DNA from: Methanoregula sp.
GTDB taxonomy: Archaea; Halobacteriota; Methanomicrobia; Methanomicrobiales; Methanospirillaceae
Assembly: GCA_030651815.1 (NCBI GenBank)
Contig: JAUSBW010000268.1
Span: 1-64,000 of the forward strand
DNA length: 64,000 bases
Reading direction: 5' to 3'
The first letter of the stretch is position 1; the number at the start of each line of letters is the position of its first letter. This document shows, piece by piece, positions 1 to 8,394 of the stretch. The translations under genes and the position numbers were made by a program. The notes under the pieces are model-generated. The model did not search any database. It was not told the origin of the DNA and saw only the letters and a list, made by a program, of their open reading frames with translations.

Positions 1-17
1 TGTCTTTTAATCGCCAT

Positions 18-37
18 GTAGGTGATATAACACCTAC
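18..37. promoter_or_regulatory. 7-bp-arm inverted repeat
   Basis: GTAGGTG and CACCTAC flank a 6-base AT spacer. It lies at the window edge, downstream of the minus-strand lipoprotein gene and ahead of nothing recognisable, so it may be an operator or terminator of a neighbour outside the window. Only the symmetry is observed; the role is unknown. Confidence 0.3.
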
Positions 38-91
38 AACTTTATAACAGTTTTGATTTGATTCTGTAGCGTCATAAAATCAGCCAAAATT

Positions 92-358
92 TTAAGAAAT
101 TGTTACTGAGTAGGTGATAGGATTTACGCTAAAGGGGTTACAGCTATAGACCTCGGGAAGAGCCGAGACCGGGACAAGTGAGTCGACCTTGAGCGTAAAA
201 GTTCCTGAAGGCTCAGAGGATGGTGTCTGTAGGTAATCGGGTTGGGACGGAACGGGTGATGCGGGAACGGGCGACGAAGGCGCCATTGAGGTACATCCAC
301 AGGAGATGAGAAGAGAGATAAGGATTACTGCAAAGAGCAGGGACCAGCGATTATCCAT
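92..358 (-). CDS. Small predicted lipoprotein
   Basis: An 88-residue protein of unknown function. A short charged N-terminus (MDNRW) is followed by a hydrophobic stretch ending in a lipobox-like LLISCGC at about residues 16-22, then a Pro/Ser-rich linker (about residues 25-50), as in archaeal membrane-anchored lipoproteins. The mature part is short and contains no domain I recognise. It stands alone, and the next gene on its 5' side is a decayed CorA remnant on the other strand. The export prediction is reasonably firm; the gene itself is small and could be a truncated form of a longer secreted protein. Confidence 0.5.
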   Translation of the reverse strand: MDNRWSLLFAVILISLLISCGCTSMAPSSPVPASPVPSQPDYLQTPSSEPSGTFTLKVDSLVPVSALPEVYSCNPFSVNPITYSVTIS

Positions 359-386
359 AACCGGACAGGTGCATGCGGGATAATAA

Positions 387-851
387 ACGTTCCGGCAGGC
401 CAGCCGAATTTACCTGAGGCGCCACGGTGAAAATGCAGAGTATCCCCAGACACCCCGGATTTCCGGGCCTGTACCGTTGAGTTTCTGCATCCACCTAAAC
501 AAAGATGGCAGGATCGGGATCCTATCGGATACCATCGACCGGTATATCGAGCTTTCAGAGTATATATCGAACGTGCTCTTATAAGGACTTGAAGTGATGC
601 AGAGCATCTACAACAACCAGCTCCAGAACATGAACAACCGCTTCGCCTTCGTCACCGCGTACCTCACGGTGCCCGGCACGGCATTTCTGGTCCCTGACAC
701 GATCGCCACCATCGCAGGAAGCGGGGTTATGGAGGAAACTATGGCAGCACAATGGTGGTATGTACCGCTCCTCATCCTCTCCACGGTGATCGCGACTGCG
801 GCTTCTTTACTCTGGGTGCTCCACGTCTGGGGGATGAAATCGGACGACTGA
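387..851 (+). pseudogene. CorA-family transporter remnant with internal stop
   Basis: The reading frame is open from 387, is interrupted by TAA at 582-584, then continues in the same frame to 851. Before the stop it reads ...DTIDRYIELSEYISNVLL; after it GLEVMQSIYNNQLQNMNNRF, followed by two hydrophobic segments (about 655-720 and 755-825). This is the layout of the C-terminal helix and two membrane spans of CorA-like divalent cation channels. The cytoplasmic N-terminal domain is missing, so this is a truncated copy also carrying a nonsense codon. The downstream piece alone could be read as an 85-residue ORF from GTG 594. The 3' end overlaps the convergent RNase III-like gene by 80 bp. Confidence 0.6.
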
Positions 852-1362
852 TAAGCGGGCTTTCAACCTGACGGGGTGCTGCCCCCTTTTTGATCTTCTT
901 TAGTTCGGGTTCGAACCAGAGCCCGATGCACTGCTTTACCACGCCAAAACCTGCATCGCTATCTAAAAATATCGCACCGATCAGGGCTTCTACGGTATCG
1001 GCAAGGATCGTCTCCTCTCCATGCCTCATGAGCTCTTTCTCCCCGCGCCCCAGCCGGATGAACCGTTTGATCTTCAACCGTTTGCCAACTTTTGCAAGGG
1101 TCTCGTTCTTCTCGACCGGTTCCTTGTTGACGGTGATCTCGCCTTTGGTTTCGAGACCCTTTTCCATGAGAAACAGGATCAGCCCCGTCTTGAGCACGGC
1201 ATCTCCGAGCGTGCTGTAGGCTTCCTGGTCCATACACCGTTTGTTCTGCTGAAGCAGTTCATTGGCGCAGGCAGGATGCGTGAGTGCCCGAATCAGGTGT
1301 TGCGGTTCAAAGAAATGATAGTTAAGAATCTGTTCGATCTCTGCACGGTCATCTGCGTCCAT
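772..1362 (-). CDS. RNase III-family protein lacking a dsRNA-binding domain
   Basis: A 196-residue protein with the RNase III catalytic domain. The signature region reads YSTLGDAVLKTGLILFL (about residues 49-65; bacterial enzymes have ERLEFLGDAVL) and the second acidic motif is ETILADTVEALIGAIFLD (about 116-133). The remaining C-terminus, about 40 residues, is basic and Pro/Arg-rich rather than a dsRNA-binding domain, so it may be a mini-RNase III-like enzyme acting on structured RNA. The Ser-Thr-Leu in place of Glu-Phe/Leu at the start of the signature is unusual and could lower activity. The 3' end runs into the CorA remnant on the other strand, so the basic tail may be a recent extension. 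Confidence 0.7.
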   Translation of the reverse strand: MDADDRAEIEQILNYHFFEPQHLIRALTHPACANELLQQNKRCMDQEAYSTLGDAVLKTGLILFLMEKGLETKGEITVNKEPVEKNETLAKVGKRLKIKRFIRLGRGEKELMRHGEETILADTVEALIGAIFLDSDAGFGVVKQCIGLWFEPELKKIKKGAAPRQVESPLISRPISSPRRGAPRVKKPQSRSPWRG

Positions 1363-1488
1363 GTCTATGTAGTGTTTACGAGGGTATATGATAAAACAGA
1401 CGGCATAAAATACAAACAGGGGTTCACTTTTAATATGGAAACGGCGCCACCATTTTCATGTGCCTGTATACTTGTGGCCACCGGAGTT

Positions 1489-1731
1489 TTATGGTTTTTT
1501 TAATCTCGTGCCTGTACTCCTGTTGGTCCGGGAGATAAACGGTTCGCTCTGACCGTTGTGGTACACATATGCAGTGTCGATGTAGTTGACGCCTCGATCA
1601 ATCGCATAGCGCACCATCGCTGTTGCCTTCTGCTCATCGATTACAAAGTCAGCCGTTTGTGGCAATTGCATGCAGCCAAAACCCAGGATCGAGAGTTTCA
1701 GGTCAGTCTTGTTCATCTTCCGGTAGAGCAT
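1489..1731 (-). pseudogene. Truncated aldo/keto reductase (N-terminal fragment)
   Basis: 80 codons matching the start of the ferredoxin-associated aldo/keto reductase family: [20 protein letters not shown], then [20 protein letters not shown] with the family's catalytic Asp/Tyr region. The similarity stops after QSEPF and the last ~14 residues are unrelated. Full-length members run to about 370 residues, so the barrel is almost wholly missing. The fragment lies 18 bp downstream of the flavin reductase gene on the same strand and was probably its operon partner before a deletion. Confidence 0.65.
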
Positions 1732-1749
1732 CGGACTGACTCCTGCAGG

Positions 1750-2328
1750 TTATTTTCTTACCAGTTTTTTTCCGCAACTCCACGCGTCACCGACACATTC
1801 GCCTACGGTCCAGTAGCGGTTGTCCGGCATGGTGAGCAGGAGCGGGTTTAACTTCTTTATATCAGGTTTATCCCCGGTAAGATACTTCTCTTCTGTATAG
1901 GATGCGATAATTTCACCGATGTAAAAATTATTGGTGGGATTTTCCACCGTGGTCTGCAACCGGCATTCCAGGGAGAGCGGACATTCGGTTATCATCGGAG
2001 CTGTTTTTAACTCCCCGTAATACACATCAAAGAGCGCTGCCTTGTCAGTATCCTTTCCCGAGACCAGCCCGCAATAATCTGTTTTCTCCATCATTTCCGC
2101 TGACGGGAAGTTGATGCTGAACGTTTTGTTCTCCTCGATGCCTCGTATTGAGTGGTGATGCAGCCCGACCCCACAGCCCACGGTCGGGGGATCTGCATTG
2201 ACGCGGGTGATCCACCCAAGCGCCATGAAATCGGGTTTATTGTCCACCAGGGTGCCGAGTAAGGTCACCGGCATGGGGTACATAAAGACATTTCTGCCTG
2301 CTGAAATTTTTCCCATAGATTCGTTCAC
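1750..2328 (-). CDS. Flavin reductase-like domain protein (FMN-binding split barrel)
   Basis: 192 residues with the start typical of archaeal flavoredoxin/flavin reductase-like proteins (AGRNVFMYPMPVTLLGT, then DFMALGWITRVNADPP) and the downstream HHSIRGIEENKTFSINFPS block that surrounds FMN. These proteins bind FMN in a split beta-barrel and pass electrons between reduced pyridine nucleotide, ferredoxin or flavoproteins; the acceptor here cannot be told. Length is normal for the family. It is followed by the truncated aldo/keto reductase fragment, so the locus may have lost its partner enzyme. Confidence 0.8.
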   Translation of the reverse strand: MNESMGKISAGRNVFMYPMPVTLLGTLVDNKPDFMALGWITRVNADPPTVGCGVGLHHHSIRGIEENKTFSINFPSAEMMEKTDYCGLVSGKDTDKAALFDVYYGELKTAPMITECPLSLECRLQTTVENPTNNFYIGEIIASYTEEKYLTGDKPDIKKLNPLLLTMPDNRYWTVGECVGDAWSCGKKLVRK

Positions 2329-2388
2329 CTGCTCTGCTATAGGAAGGGCATTATAAAAAAGGATTGTGATGGATCATACACCCCGGTA

Positions 2389-2862
2389 TCAGGGCATCTT
2401 GTAGAGATCCAGCGCAGCCGAGTTCATGCAGTAGCGTTTGCCCGTGGGTGGAGGACCGTCATCAAAAACATGGCCAAGGTGTGCTCCGCACCGGGCACAG
2501 AGCACTTCGGTGCGCACCATCCCGCCGGAGATATCCATGTGGGTGCGGATGTTGAGCCCGGACACGGGAGCATTGAAGCCGGGCCAGCCTGTGCCGGAAT
2601 CGAATTTTGTGACCGACTCGAACAGGTCGGTACCGCAACAGGTACAGGTATAGGTGCCATCCTCTTTCCATGCGTGATATTTTCCGGTAAACGCGTATTC
2701 AGTGCCCTGTTTTCGCGCAACTTCATACTGTTCCGTAGTGAGGAGTGCCCGCCACTCTGCATCAGTTCTTACTACCGGATTTACCTCTTTTACTTTCCCG
2801 GTGCGGGCATTGTAAATTGAAATTGTCTCTTTACCTTTCATCTCCATGCCATCAATACCCAT
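2389..2862 (-). CDS. msrB: Peptide-methionine (R)-S-oxide reductase MsrB
   Basis: Repairs methionine-R-sulfoxide in oxidised proteins. The two zinc CxxC pairs (CTCCGTD and CARCGAH), the [10 protein letters not shown] block and the C-terminal [11 protein letters not shown] with the catalytic Cys are all visible. The frame is open for a further 52 codons upstream, but that stretch overlaps the neighbouring gene and looks non-coding. I chose ATG at 2862, preceded by TTGGAG at short spacing; ATG at 2847 is a second possibility. It is an oxidative-stress repair gene in an otherwise strictly anaerobic lineage. Confidence 0.9.
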   Translation of the reverse strand: MGIDGMEMKGKETISIYNARTGKVKEVNPVVRTDAEWRALLTTEQYEVARKQGTEYAFTGKYHAWKEDGTYTCTCCGTDLFESVTKFDSGTGWPGFNAPVSGLNIRTHMDISGGMVRTEVLCARCGAHLGHVFDDGPPPTGKRYCMNSAALDLYKMP

Positions 2863-2938
2863 CTGCTCCAACGAGTTACGTGGGCGAGCCAGAGCATAGA
2901 ACTTTGGTTTGAAGAAAAATATCAAAAAGATCAGAGGT

Positions 2939-3508
2939 TCAGAGTCCGAAGAACCCGAGTATCCGGCTCTTTGGATCCTTGTGGAAGATCTTTGCACCTT
3001 CCTTGATATTGCGCACATCTTCTACGGTATAGAGAACGTCAGGATAATTTCTTGAGAGCACGACCAGAAGCCGTCCCAGTTCTGAACGGGGCACGATCAT
3101 AAAGATGATCGCTACCGTGTGCGAGAAACTCCCTGATGCCTCGATCCGGGTCATACCATATCCGAGCGTGACGAGCTCGGTGATGAGCGGCTGGGGATCT
3201 GCCGGTGTGATTAGCCGGACGATCACATGCCCAAGGGAGATCATCTTCTCAATCTCCATGCCAAGCAGGGTCCCCAGACCATAACCGGCAAGGTACGCGA
3301 ACAGGTTTAAGTAATCCGAAAGATTGGTGAGTACAAGACCGGTGGAGAGCAGCCAGATACCGGTCTTTACTATACCAATACAAGCGGCGAGGTTTGCATG
3401 CCCCTGGTTGATGTAGATCGTCCTGACAGTTTCAAGGCTGGTCTCTACAATCCGGGCAATCAGGATAATGAAGGGTAATGCCCAAACCCCCAGGACAACC
3501 GGTTCCAT
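2939..3508 (-). CDS. UPF0316/DUF5698-type membrane protein
   Basis: 189 residues with three N-terminal hydrophobic segments (about residues 5-25, 40-60, 66-85) and a soluble C-terminal half ending in the DUF2179-like fold ([20 protein letters not shown]). The motif [20 protein letters not shown] early in the protein is typical of the UPF0316 family. The function of this family is not established. It lies just upstream of msrB with a 76-bp gap on the same strand and may be cotranscribed with it. Confidence 0.75.
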   Translation of the reverse strand: MEPVVLGVWALPFIILIARIVETSLETVRTIYINQGHANLAACIGIVKTGIWLLSTGLVLTNLSDYLNLFAYLAGYGLGTLLGMEIEKMISLGHVIVRLITPADPQPLITELVTLGYGMTRIEASGSFSHTVAIIFMIVPRSELGRLLVVLSRNYPDVLYTVEDVRNIKEGAKIFHKDPKSRILGFFGL

Positions 3509-3654
3509 CCCTCACCACACTCCTGATACTAATAATCTTACCGGGGGTCTTGAATAGATTGCGGAAGGACAGGGGGATTTCCTGCCCGGGCAGAAAGTAT
3601 ACCCCAGGGGGGTCTGTTTGAAAAAGGATATTTGTCCGGGAAGTTTCTGCAGGC

Positions 3655-4284
3655 TCACTGTTCTTTCACGGGCGTTCCGCCTTTTATCATTTCTTCGAGT
3701 TTTAACGCAATCTGCTGGAGCGTGTTGACCTCGAGGAAGATGAGGATATTTCCTGCGATTTTGTGCTCATCAGAGGTCAGCTTGACCTTAAAGAGGATCA
3801 CGTCATCCACTTCTACAGTCATCTGGGCGACAAGGGAGGTGATGGCCGCGTGCGCCATGTCAACCACAAGGACAGGAGGGGAGGGGAGCATCAGCATGCC
3901 AATGAGATCGGATGCAGCGCTCAAAAAGGATGAGATCATGATGTTTCCGACTTCGAGGATCGCACTCTGGTCCATCTCGTTAAACGGGTGATCGGGTGCA
4001 GAAGATCCCTGCATGATATTTGCAGTCCGCATGGCAGAGTCGCGGGGGAAGTGCAGGATTAAAAATCCCCCGTGCGGGATATCACCCTGGAGCTCAAAGA
4101 TGACCATGGTGGTCAATTCATCGGTGAGGAAATCTCCCACTTTAGAGATATCTATGATATCGATCTTTGGCACGCTCATGCCGATGTTGGTGTTGAGCAT
4201 CTGCGAGAGGGTGGTGGCCGAATGTGCGGAACCGATATTGGCGAGTTCCTGCAATGCATCCATCTGAAATTCGGTAAATTCCAT
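3655..4284 (-). CDS. cheC: CheC-family phosphatase of CheY-P
   Basis: 209 residues with both CheC active-site signatures: D-A-L-Q-E-L-A-N near residue 9 and S-A-I-L-E-V-G-N near residue 106, each fitting [D/S]-x3-E-x2-N. Known CheC proteins dephosphorylate CheY-P in archaeal chemotaxis and bind CheD. There are no other chemotaxis genes in the window, so this is an orphan copy that may act on a distant signalling pathway. Start ATG 4284 fits the family start (MEFTEFQMDAL). Confidence 0.88.
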   Translation of the reverse strand: MEFTEFQMDALQELANIGSAHSATTLSQMLNTNIGMSVPKIDIIDISKVGDFLTDELTTMVIFELQGDIPHGGFLILHFPRDSAMRTANIMQGSSAPDHPFNEMDQSAILEVGNIMISSFLSAASDLIGMLMLPSPPVLVVDMAHAAITSLVAQMTVEVDDVILFKVKLTSDEHKIAGNILIFLEVNTLQQIALKLEEMIKGGTPVKEQ

Positions 4285-4594
4285 AATACACCAGATAATT
4301 TCAGGGAGATCACACCAGCAAACATGTCGTGACCTGGTCCCCCTTTCTTATGCCTATTTCCCCCGGTATCGCTTTAACCGGATTCTTCAGGTATTGTGTG
4401 GATGCAATTTTTGATCACTTATACTTTTGTGAGGAGTGCCTGCCGGACCACATAGATCATTGCATCTGATTTTTGTATCCACTCCCATCATAGTTGCCAT
4501 GATAAAAGGGACACTTCATAAGCCCGTGACAGGATTCGGTATTTTTTCGGGCACCGGGAGTTTGTCTTAGCAGGATACGGGATATCTTTGATTA
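4285..4594. other. Intergenic region between cheC and the zinc-ribbon gene
   Basis: About 310 bases without a supported gene. It presumably holds the minus-strand cheC promoter near 4300-4450; the sequence is AT-richer, with short T-tracts. I see no repeat or RNA structure worth naming. Confidence 0.4.
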
Positions 4595-4981
4595 TCACCG
4601 CATGCGCCGTTTTGCAAACACAATCTTTTCTTCGAGGGCTTTTTCTTTCCCTTTGATGATCATGGGAAGGGCGTGATCGACTTTTAACGCCGCAATTTCT
4701 GCAAAGTCCTTGATCATATCCAGTTCTTCTTCCGGAGTAAAGTCTTCGTGAGATAACCGCTCCAGAAACTCATCTTCTCCCTCAATTGCACTTTTGGGAA
4801 CCGGATATTCCACCCGGTATTTTGCCTTACAATACCGGCAGTGGGTGTGATAGTTGCCAATATTCCTCTGCCCTTTTAAGATGAGTTTGAAGTTGAGTCC
4901 TTCGCACTGGGGACATTTCCATTCGAGGGTGAGCCCTTTTAAGACGCCACTTGTATCGTGTTCAAAGAATCGATCGAACAT
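4595..4981 (-). CDS. Conserved hypothetical zinc-ribbon protein
   Basis: 128 residues. Two Cys pairs, C-P-Q-C at residues 23-26 and C-R-Y-C about 22 residues later, form a zinc ribbon. The C-terminal half is helical and strongly charged (EEELDMIKDFAEIAALKVDHALP). I do not recognise the family. Zinc ribbons of this size often bind nucleic acid or act as adaptors. It is divergent from the archaeosine-synthase-like gene, sharing a 243-bp intergenic region. Confidence 0.6.
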   Translation of the reverse strand: MFDRFFEHDTSGVLKGLTLEWKCPQCEGLNFKLILKGQRNIGNYHTHCRYCKAKYRVEYPVPKSAIEGEDEFLERLSHEDFTPEEELDMIKDFAEIAALKVDHALPMIIKGKEKALEEKIVFAKRRMR

Positions 4982-5224
4982 TTTTTAGCCCGTTTATCTG
5001 CTAAAGTACTGGTTTACTGTTGATACTGATTAAAACTATGGACAGGGCAATTCCACTTCATCATGAGTGGGGGTGTATATGCGCACGTACTCTGTGTCTA
5101 AAAAAATAAAAGCGTGACAGCAATCCACTAAAAAAAAGTCGAGTGACCACACGGTTCTGCAATCCCTGCAGGGTTCGGGCGCTTGATTCTTGTATTCCCA
5201 AAACCGATCTGATAGAGAACATCT

Positions 5225-5872
5225 ATGGGCAACACAGAGGATAAGAATAATTCAGAGAAGGGCGAAGGTGCGCTCCTGACTGATCCCCCCTTTTATCTTC
5301 CGGAGTTTGAGAAATCGTACCGGTATATCATCGATGAGTATGAAGTGGCCCCGAAAGATATTGCGATCTTCATGCCATGTGCGGTGCGAAAACCGTACAG
5401 CGCAAGCCCGAGCCACCAGCTTATCCGGATGATCATCTCGCAGGTGCTGGAACCATCCCAGTACCATATCGTGATCTTCGGGACGTGCGGGATTGTACCT
5501 GCCGAACTCGAGACCATGTACCCGTATGCCCATTACAAGTACATGCTCGGGAAATGCAACAACGATAAGGTCAAGGACGATTTTATCCGAATCGAGACGG
5601 AGCGGGTTGCCGGCTATCTCAAAAAGACCCGGAACGTATACAAATACCGTATCGGGTACTCGATCGGGCTCTTCAGAGAAACCCTCATCAGGGGTTCGGA
5701 GCAGGCAGGGGTTCCCATTGACCTGATCCTCCCCACCCGGGACATCATCAACAAGGTGATAGAGGAGGGCGACTGCTCGTTTCAGGAAGGCAGCCTCTCG
5801 ATGGAGGGATACCTGGGCGAATTCTGCGATGCACTGATCCGGTTCCGGAATGAGCGGCTGGGAAAGGATTAG
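5225..5872 (+). CDS. Archaeosine synthase-like protein (DUF5591)
   Basis: 215 residues related to the domain of archaeosine synthase ArcS that follows the TGT-like part: IAIFMPCAVRKPYSASPSHQ is the typical (P)C(S/A)xRKPYSxSxSH motif, and IFGTCGIVPAELETMYPYAHY follows. ArcS-family enzymes act in making archaeosine at position 15 of archaeal tRNA. This protein has only this domain, so it may be a stand-alone subunit or have a separate role. The start at 5225 leaves a short charged leader before the conserved part. Confidence 0.7.
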   Translation: MGNTEDKNNSEKGEGALLTDPPFYLPEFEKSYRYIIDEYEVAPKDIAIFMPCAVRKPYSASPSHQLIRMIISQVLEPSQYHIVIFGTCGIVPAELETMYPYAHYKYMLGKCNNDKVKDDFIRIETERVAGYLKKTRNVYKYRIGYSIGLFRETLIRGSEQAGVPIDLILPTRDIINKVIEEGDCSFQEGSLSMEGYLGEFCDALIRFRNERLGKD

Positions 5873-6152
5873 AGAGAAACTGTACACTTTGGTAAGTAGG
5901 GAAGTTCGCAGACCCCCGCAATTTGTTTAAAAATAAAACCGCTCACCATCATTTTTTTAGGAGATCGATCTTTTATTAAATTTCGTCTCTGATGTGTCCC
6001 ATCCCTGATAGGGGGCGCTTGGCCACCTCGACAGGGGCACGCCGGGAAAGGCATTTTTTGCCAATCGCACTCAAAAAAACTGCTCCCGAACCGCCGCACA
6101 AAGAAGCCATGCCATGGGACGGCAACGTTCATCGTATCAGGGATATCAGGCA

Positions 6153-7130
6153 TCAGGAACGCCTGCCCGTCTGTTCCAGCACACGGAGCACTGCTTCCCC
6201 GAACTCCCGCGTTCCAGCCGAACCGCCGAGATCCCGGGTCCTGATACCCTGTGCGAGCATGGCCCGTATTGCCGATTCAATGTGATTCTCTCCCTCTGCA
6301 TCCCCGACATGGGTTAAGAGCATCCCCGCACTCCGCAGGGCAGCGATGGGATTTGCAATATTTTTCCCTGCAATATCCGGCGCACTGCCATGCACCGGCT
6401 CGAAGAGAGCATAGCGCTCACCGATATTCGCGCTCGGCACCAGTCCCAGTCCCCCGACAAGATACGAGGCAACATCTGACAGGATATCCCCGAATATATT
6501 CGTCGTGACAACCACATCATACGATGCAGGGTGCTGGAGGATATCGAGCGAGAGGGCATCGATGAATTTTTCATTATAGGACACCCCGGCAACCTTTGCT
6601 TCGGCAATGCAGATGTCGCGGAACAGCACATCGGACTTGAGCACGTTGGCCTTGTGGCCGATCGTCAGCATTCTCCGCCGCTGCCGGGCGAGCCGGATTG
6701 CCATCCGGACGATCCGTTCCGTACCCGTCCGGGTCACCACCCGCAAGGTAGTTGCACGGTCCTGGCTGCTCTCTTCGATACCGGAATAGAGCCCCTCGGT
6801 ATTCTCCCGCACGATCATGATATCAAACCCGCCGTCTTTTACCGGACGGAGATTTGCATACAGGTCGAGCGCCTTTCTGATCCTTAACACCACGCTCTGG
6901 TAGTCTTTCATCGGAGGCGTGGTGATCGCCCCGAACAGGATCGCATCCGCATCTTTGAGCTCCCGTATCTCCTTGTCGGCACACGGGCAGCCGGTCCGCT
7001 CCCACATACCATACCCCACTTCCACAGTGAAATAATCGTACTCGGGATGGAGCAGTTCGAGCGCACTGCGGGCTACCGGGATCACCTCGCGGCCGATCCC
7101 ATCCCCTTCCACAATGGCAATCCGCGTCAT
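6153..7130 (-). CDS. aksF: Homoisocitrate (isopropylmalate-type) dehydrogenase AksF
   Basis: NAD-dependent oxidative decarboxylase of the isopropylmalate/isocitrate dehydrogenase family. Features: GDGIGREVIPVA at the N-terminus, the substrate loop YANLRPV, VRENTEGLYSGIE, the catalytic Lys/Asp block and FGDILSDVASYLVGGLGL, then EPVHGSAPDIAGKNIANPIA. Length is usual (about 325 residues). The family alone does not separate LeuB from AksF; I assign AksF from the operon with a homoaconitase-type small subunit and AksA. I chose ATG 7130 because it overlaps the upstream stop as ATGA and follows GGAGG at 5-bp spacing; a GTG at 7142 is less likely. Last gene of the operon. Confidence 0.85.
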   Translation of the reverse strand: MTRIAIVEGDGIGREVIPVARSALELLHPEYDYFTVEVGYGMWERTGCPCADKEIRELKDADAILFGAITTPPMKDYQSVVLRIRKALDLYANLRPVKDGGFDIMIVRENTEGLYSGIEESSQDRATTLRVVTRTGTERIVRMAIRLARQRRRMLTIGHKANVLKSDVLFRDICIAEAKVAGVSYNEKFIDALSLDILQHPASYDVVVTTNIFGDILSDVASYLVGGLGLVPSANIGERYALFEPVHGSAPDIAGKNIANPIAALRSAGMLLTHVGDAEGENHIESAIRAMLAQGIRTRDLGGSAGTREFGEAVLRVLEQTGRRS

Positions 7131-7927
7131 TTCGCCCTCCACTGTGCAACTAAATCTTCCACTGCATGGGCGATGCGGGCCGGACTTGCACCCCAGTGCA
7201 CAACAGCACCGAATTTTCCCTTATACATGCCAATCCCCTCGCGTTCGGAGCGGCAGCAGCGGGCGATGAACGGCTCTTCCCGCACGGACTCCAGGGGACA
7301 GATATTCTCCAGCACGAAGTCTTTACCGTAACATTCAGTGTAGAACTGTGAACCGGTCAGGCAGCCGGCCACCTTCTCGCCGCCCTGCATCGGGTCTGCA
7401 TCGAGCGTTTTTGCATACCCCGCAGCACGGCAGGGGTAGACATCCGCCTTCATCTGCGTGATGTCACGGGTATGATGGCAGAACATGACCGCAAGTTCCC
7501 CGAAGAGTCCCGCAGCCTGAAGCTCCCGGAGACAGGCAGACAGGCTCGGGCGGGGTGGCGTTACATCGTAGACATGGATCTTAAGAAATACCGAGAGATC
7601 GGGATCGAGCACAAAGGTCATGTGCTCGTCAAGTCCGGTAAAGATTGTGCACCGGTATCCCGTATCCAGCGCAAGTTCGACCAGCCGTGCACGGTCATTG
7701 ATCTGTACCTTCTCCGGGTAACGGTAGATTTCCTGCGGTGTTGCGATTACCTTCGATGCCACGGGTTTTCGCATCATACCGCTTCCGTTGGGATCAGGAG
7801 TGATTTCAAGCAGATCGTAGCCCGCACCGGTAGCCCGCACCAGCCAGCTGCTCAGGAAATAAACGAGATCCCCGCAGGGTTTGGTCGTTGCATACCCCAC
7901 CTGCTTGCACTGTTCGGGAAAAATCAC
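7127..7927 (-). CDS. Unknown Cys-rich protein in the coenzyme B operon
   Basis: 266 residues, function unknown. The frame is open upstream, but the GTG at 7927 overlaps the aksE stop as GTGA and is preceded by GGAGG, so I start there (MIFPEQCKQVGYATTKPCGD). The C-terminal half is rich in Cys and His: CHHTRDITQMKADVYPC, CLTGSQFYTECYG, NICPLESV, ARCCRSERE, and ends in HWGASPARIAHAVEDLV. The spacing suggests a metal or iron-sulfur site, but no standard ferredoxin motif is present. Its position between aksE and aksF, with translational coupling on both sides, argues for a role in the 2-oxosuberate or later coenzyme B steps. This is inference only. Confidence 0.75.
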   Translation of the reverse strand: MIFPEQCKQVGYATTKPCGDLVYFLSSWLVRATGAGYDLLEITPDPNGSGMMRKPVASKVIATPQEIYRYPEKVQINDRARLVELALDTGYRCTIFTGLDEHMTFVLDPDLSVFLKIHVYDVTPPRPSLSACLRELQAAGLFGELAVMFCHHTRDITQMKADVYPCRAAGYAKTLDADPMQGGEKVAGCLTGSQFYTECYGKDFVLENICPLESVREEPFIARCCRSEREGIGMYKGKFGAVVHWGASPARIAHAVEDLVAQWRAK

Positions 7928-8394
7928 CGCTGGTTCCTCCAGTACTCCACCAGTCCTCCTGCAGAGAGGATTGCCTGCATTCGCGGGGAGAGCGGGGGGA
8001 TGGCATGTTTCTTTCCTTCTGCCTCGATCCATCCTTCGGCAAGATCAAACGTCACAAGGCATCCTTCCATGCAGGCGAGGTCACATTCGATGAGCGGGAG
8101 CCCGACGTTGATCGCATTCCGGAAGAAGATCCGGGCAAAGGAGGGTGCTACTACCGCAACTACGCCAGCCTCCCGGATCGCAATAGCCGCCTGCTCCCGC
8201 GATGAGCCGCAGCCGAAATTCTTTCCCGCCACGATCACAGACCCTTCAAGAAGGGGAGCGAGCGATGGATCAAGATCCTCGAATACATGCTCAACCCAGA
8301 TGCTGTGGTCCTTTGTCCGCAGGTACCGCCCTGCTATAACAAGGTCCGTGTCAATATCCGGCCCCACGCAGACAGCCGGGCCTTTCCCCTTCAT
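7924..8394 (-). CDS. aksE: Homoaconitase small subunit AksE
   Basis: 156-residue small (swivel) subunit of the aconitase-family hydro-lyase that isomerises homocitrate-type tricarboxylates. NFGCGSSREQA is the family active-site motif. The flexible loop reads YLRT with Arg26 and Thr27. In Methanocaldococcus jannaschii YLRT marks the homoaconitase subunit, while isopropylmalate isomerase has YLVY, so the sequence itself supports AksE over LeuD. It pairs with the large subunit just upstream (1-bp overlap) and acts in repeated chain elongation from 2-oxoglutarate to 2-oxosuberate. Confidence 0.92.
   Translation of the reverse strand: MKGKGPAVCVGPDIDTDLVIAGRYLRTKDHSIWVEHVFEDLDPSLAPLLEGSVIVAGKNFGCGSSREQAAIAIREAGVVAVVAPSFARIFFRNAINVGLPLIECDLACMEGCLVTFDLAEGWIEAEGKKHAIPPLSPRMQAILSAGGLVEYWRNQR

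Noticed and set aside
1021-1503. 160-codon plus-strand ORF
   Set aside because: Antisense of the RNase III-like gene; no family features, and the minus strand has clear motifs.
5252-5887. 211-codon minus-strand ORF
   Set aside because: Full shadow of the archaeosine-synthase-like gene on the plus strand.
5869-6153. 94-codon minus-strand ORF after aksF
   Set aside because: No recognisable features; covers an intergenic region with T-runs, probably the operon terminator.
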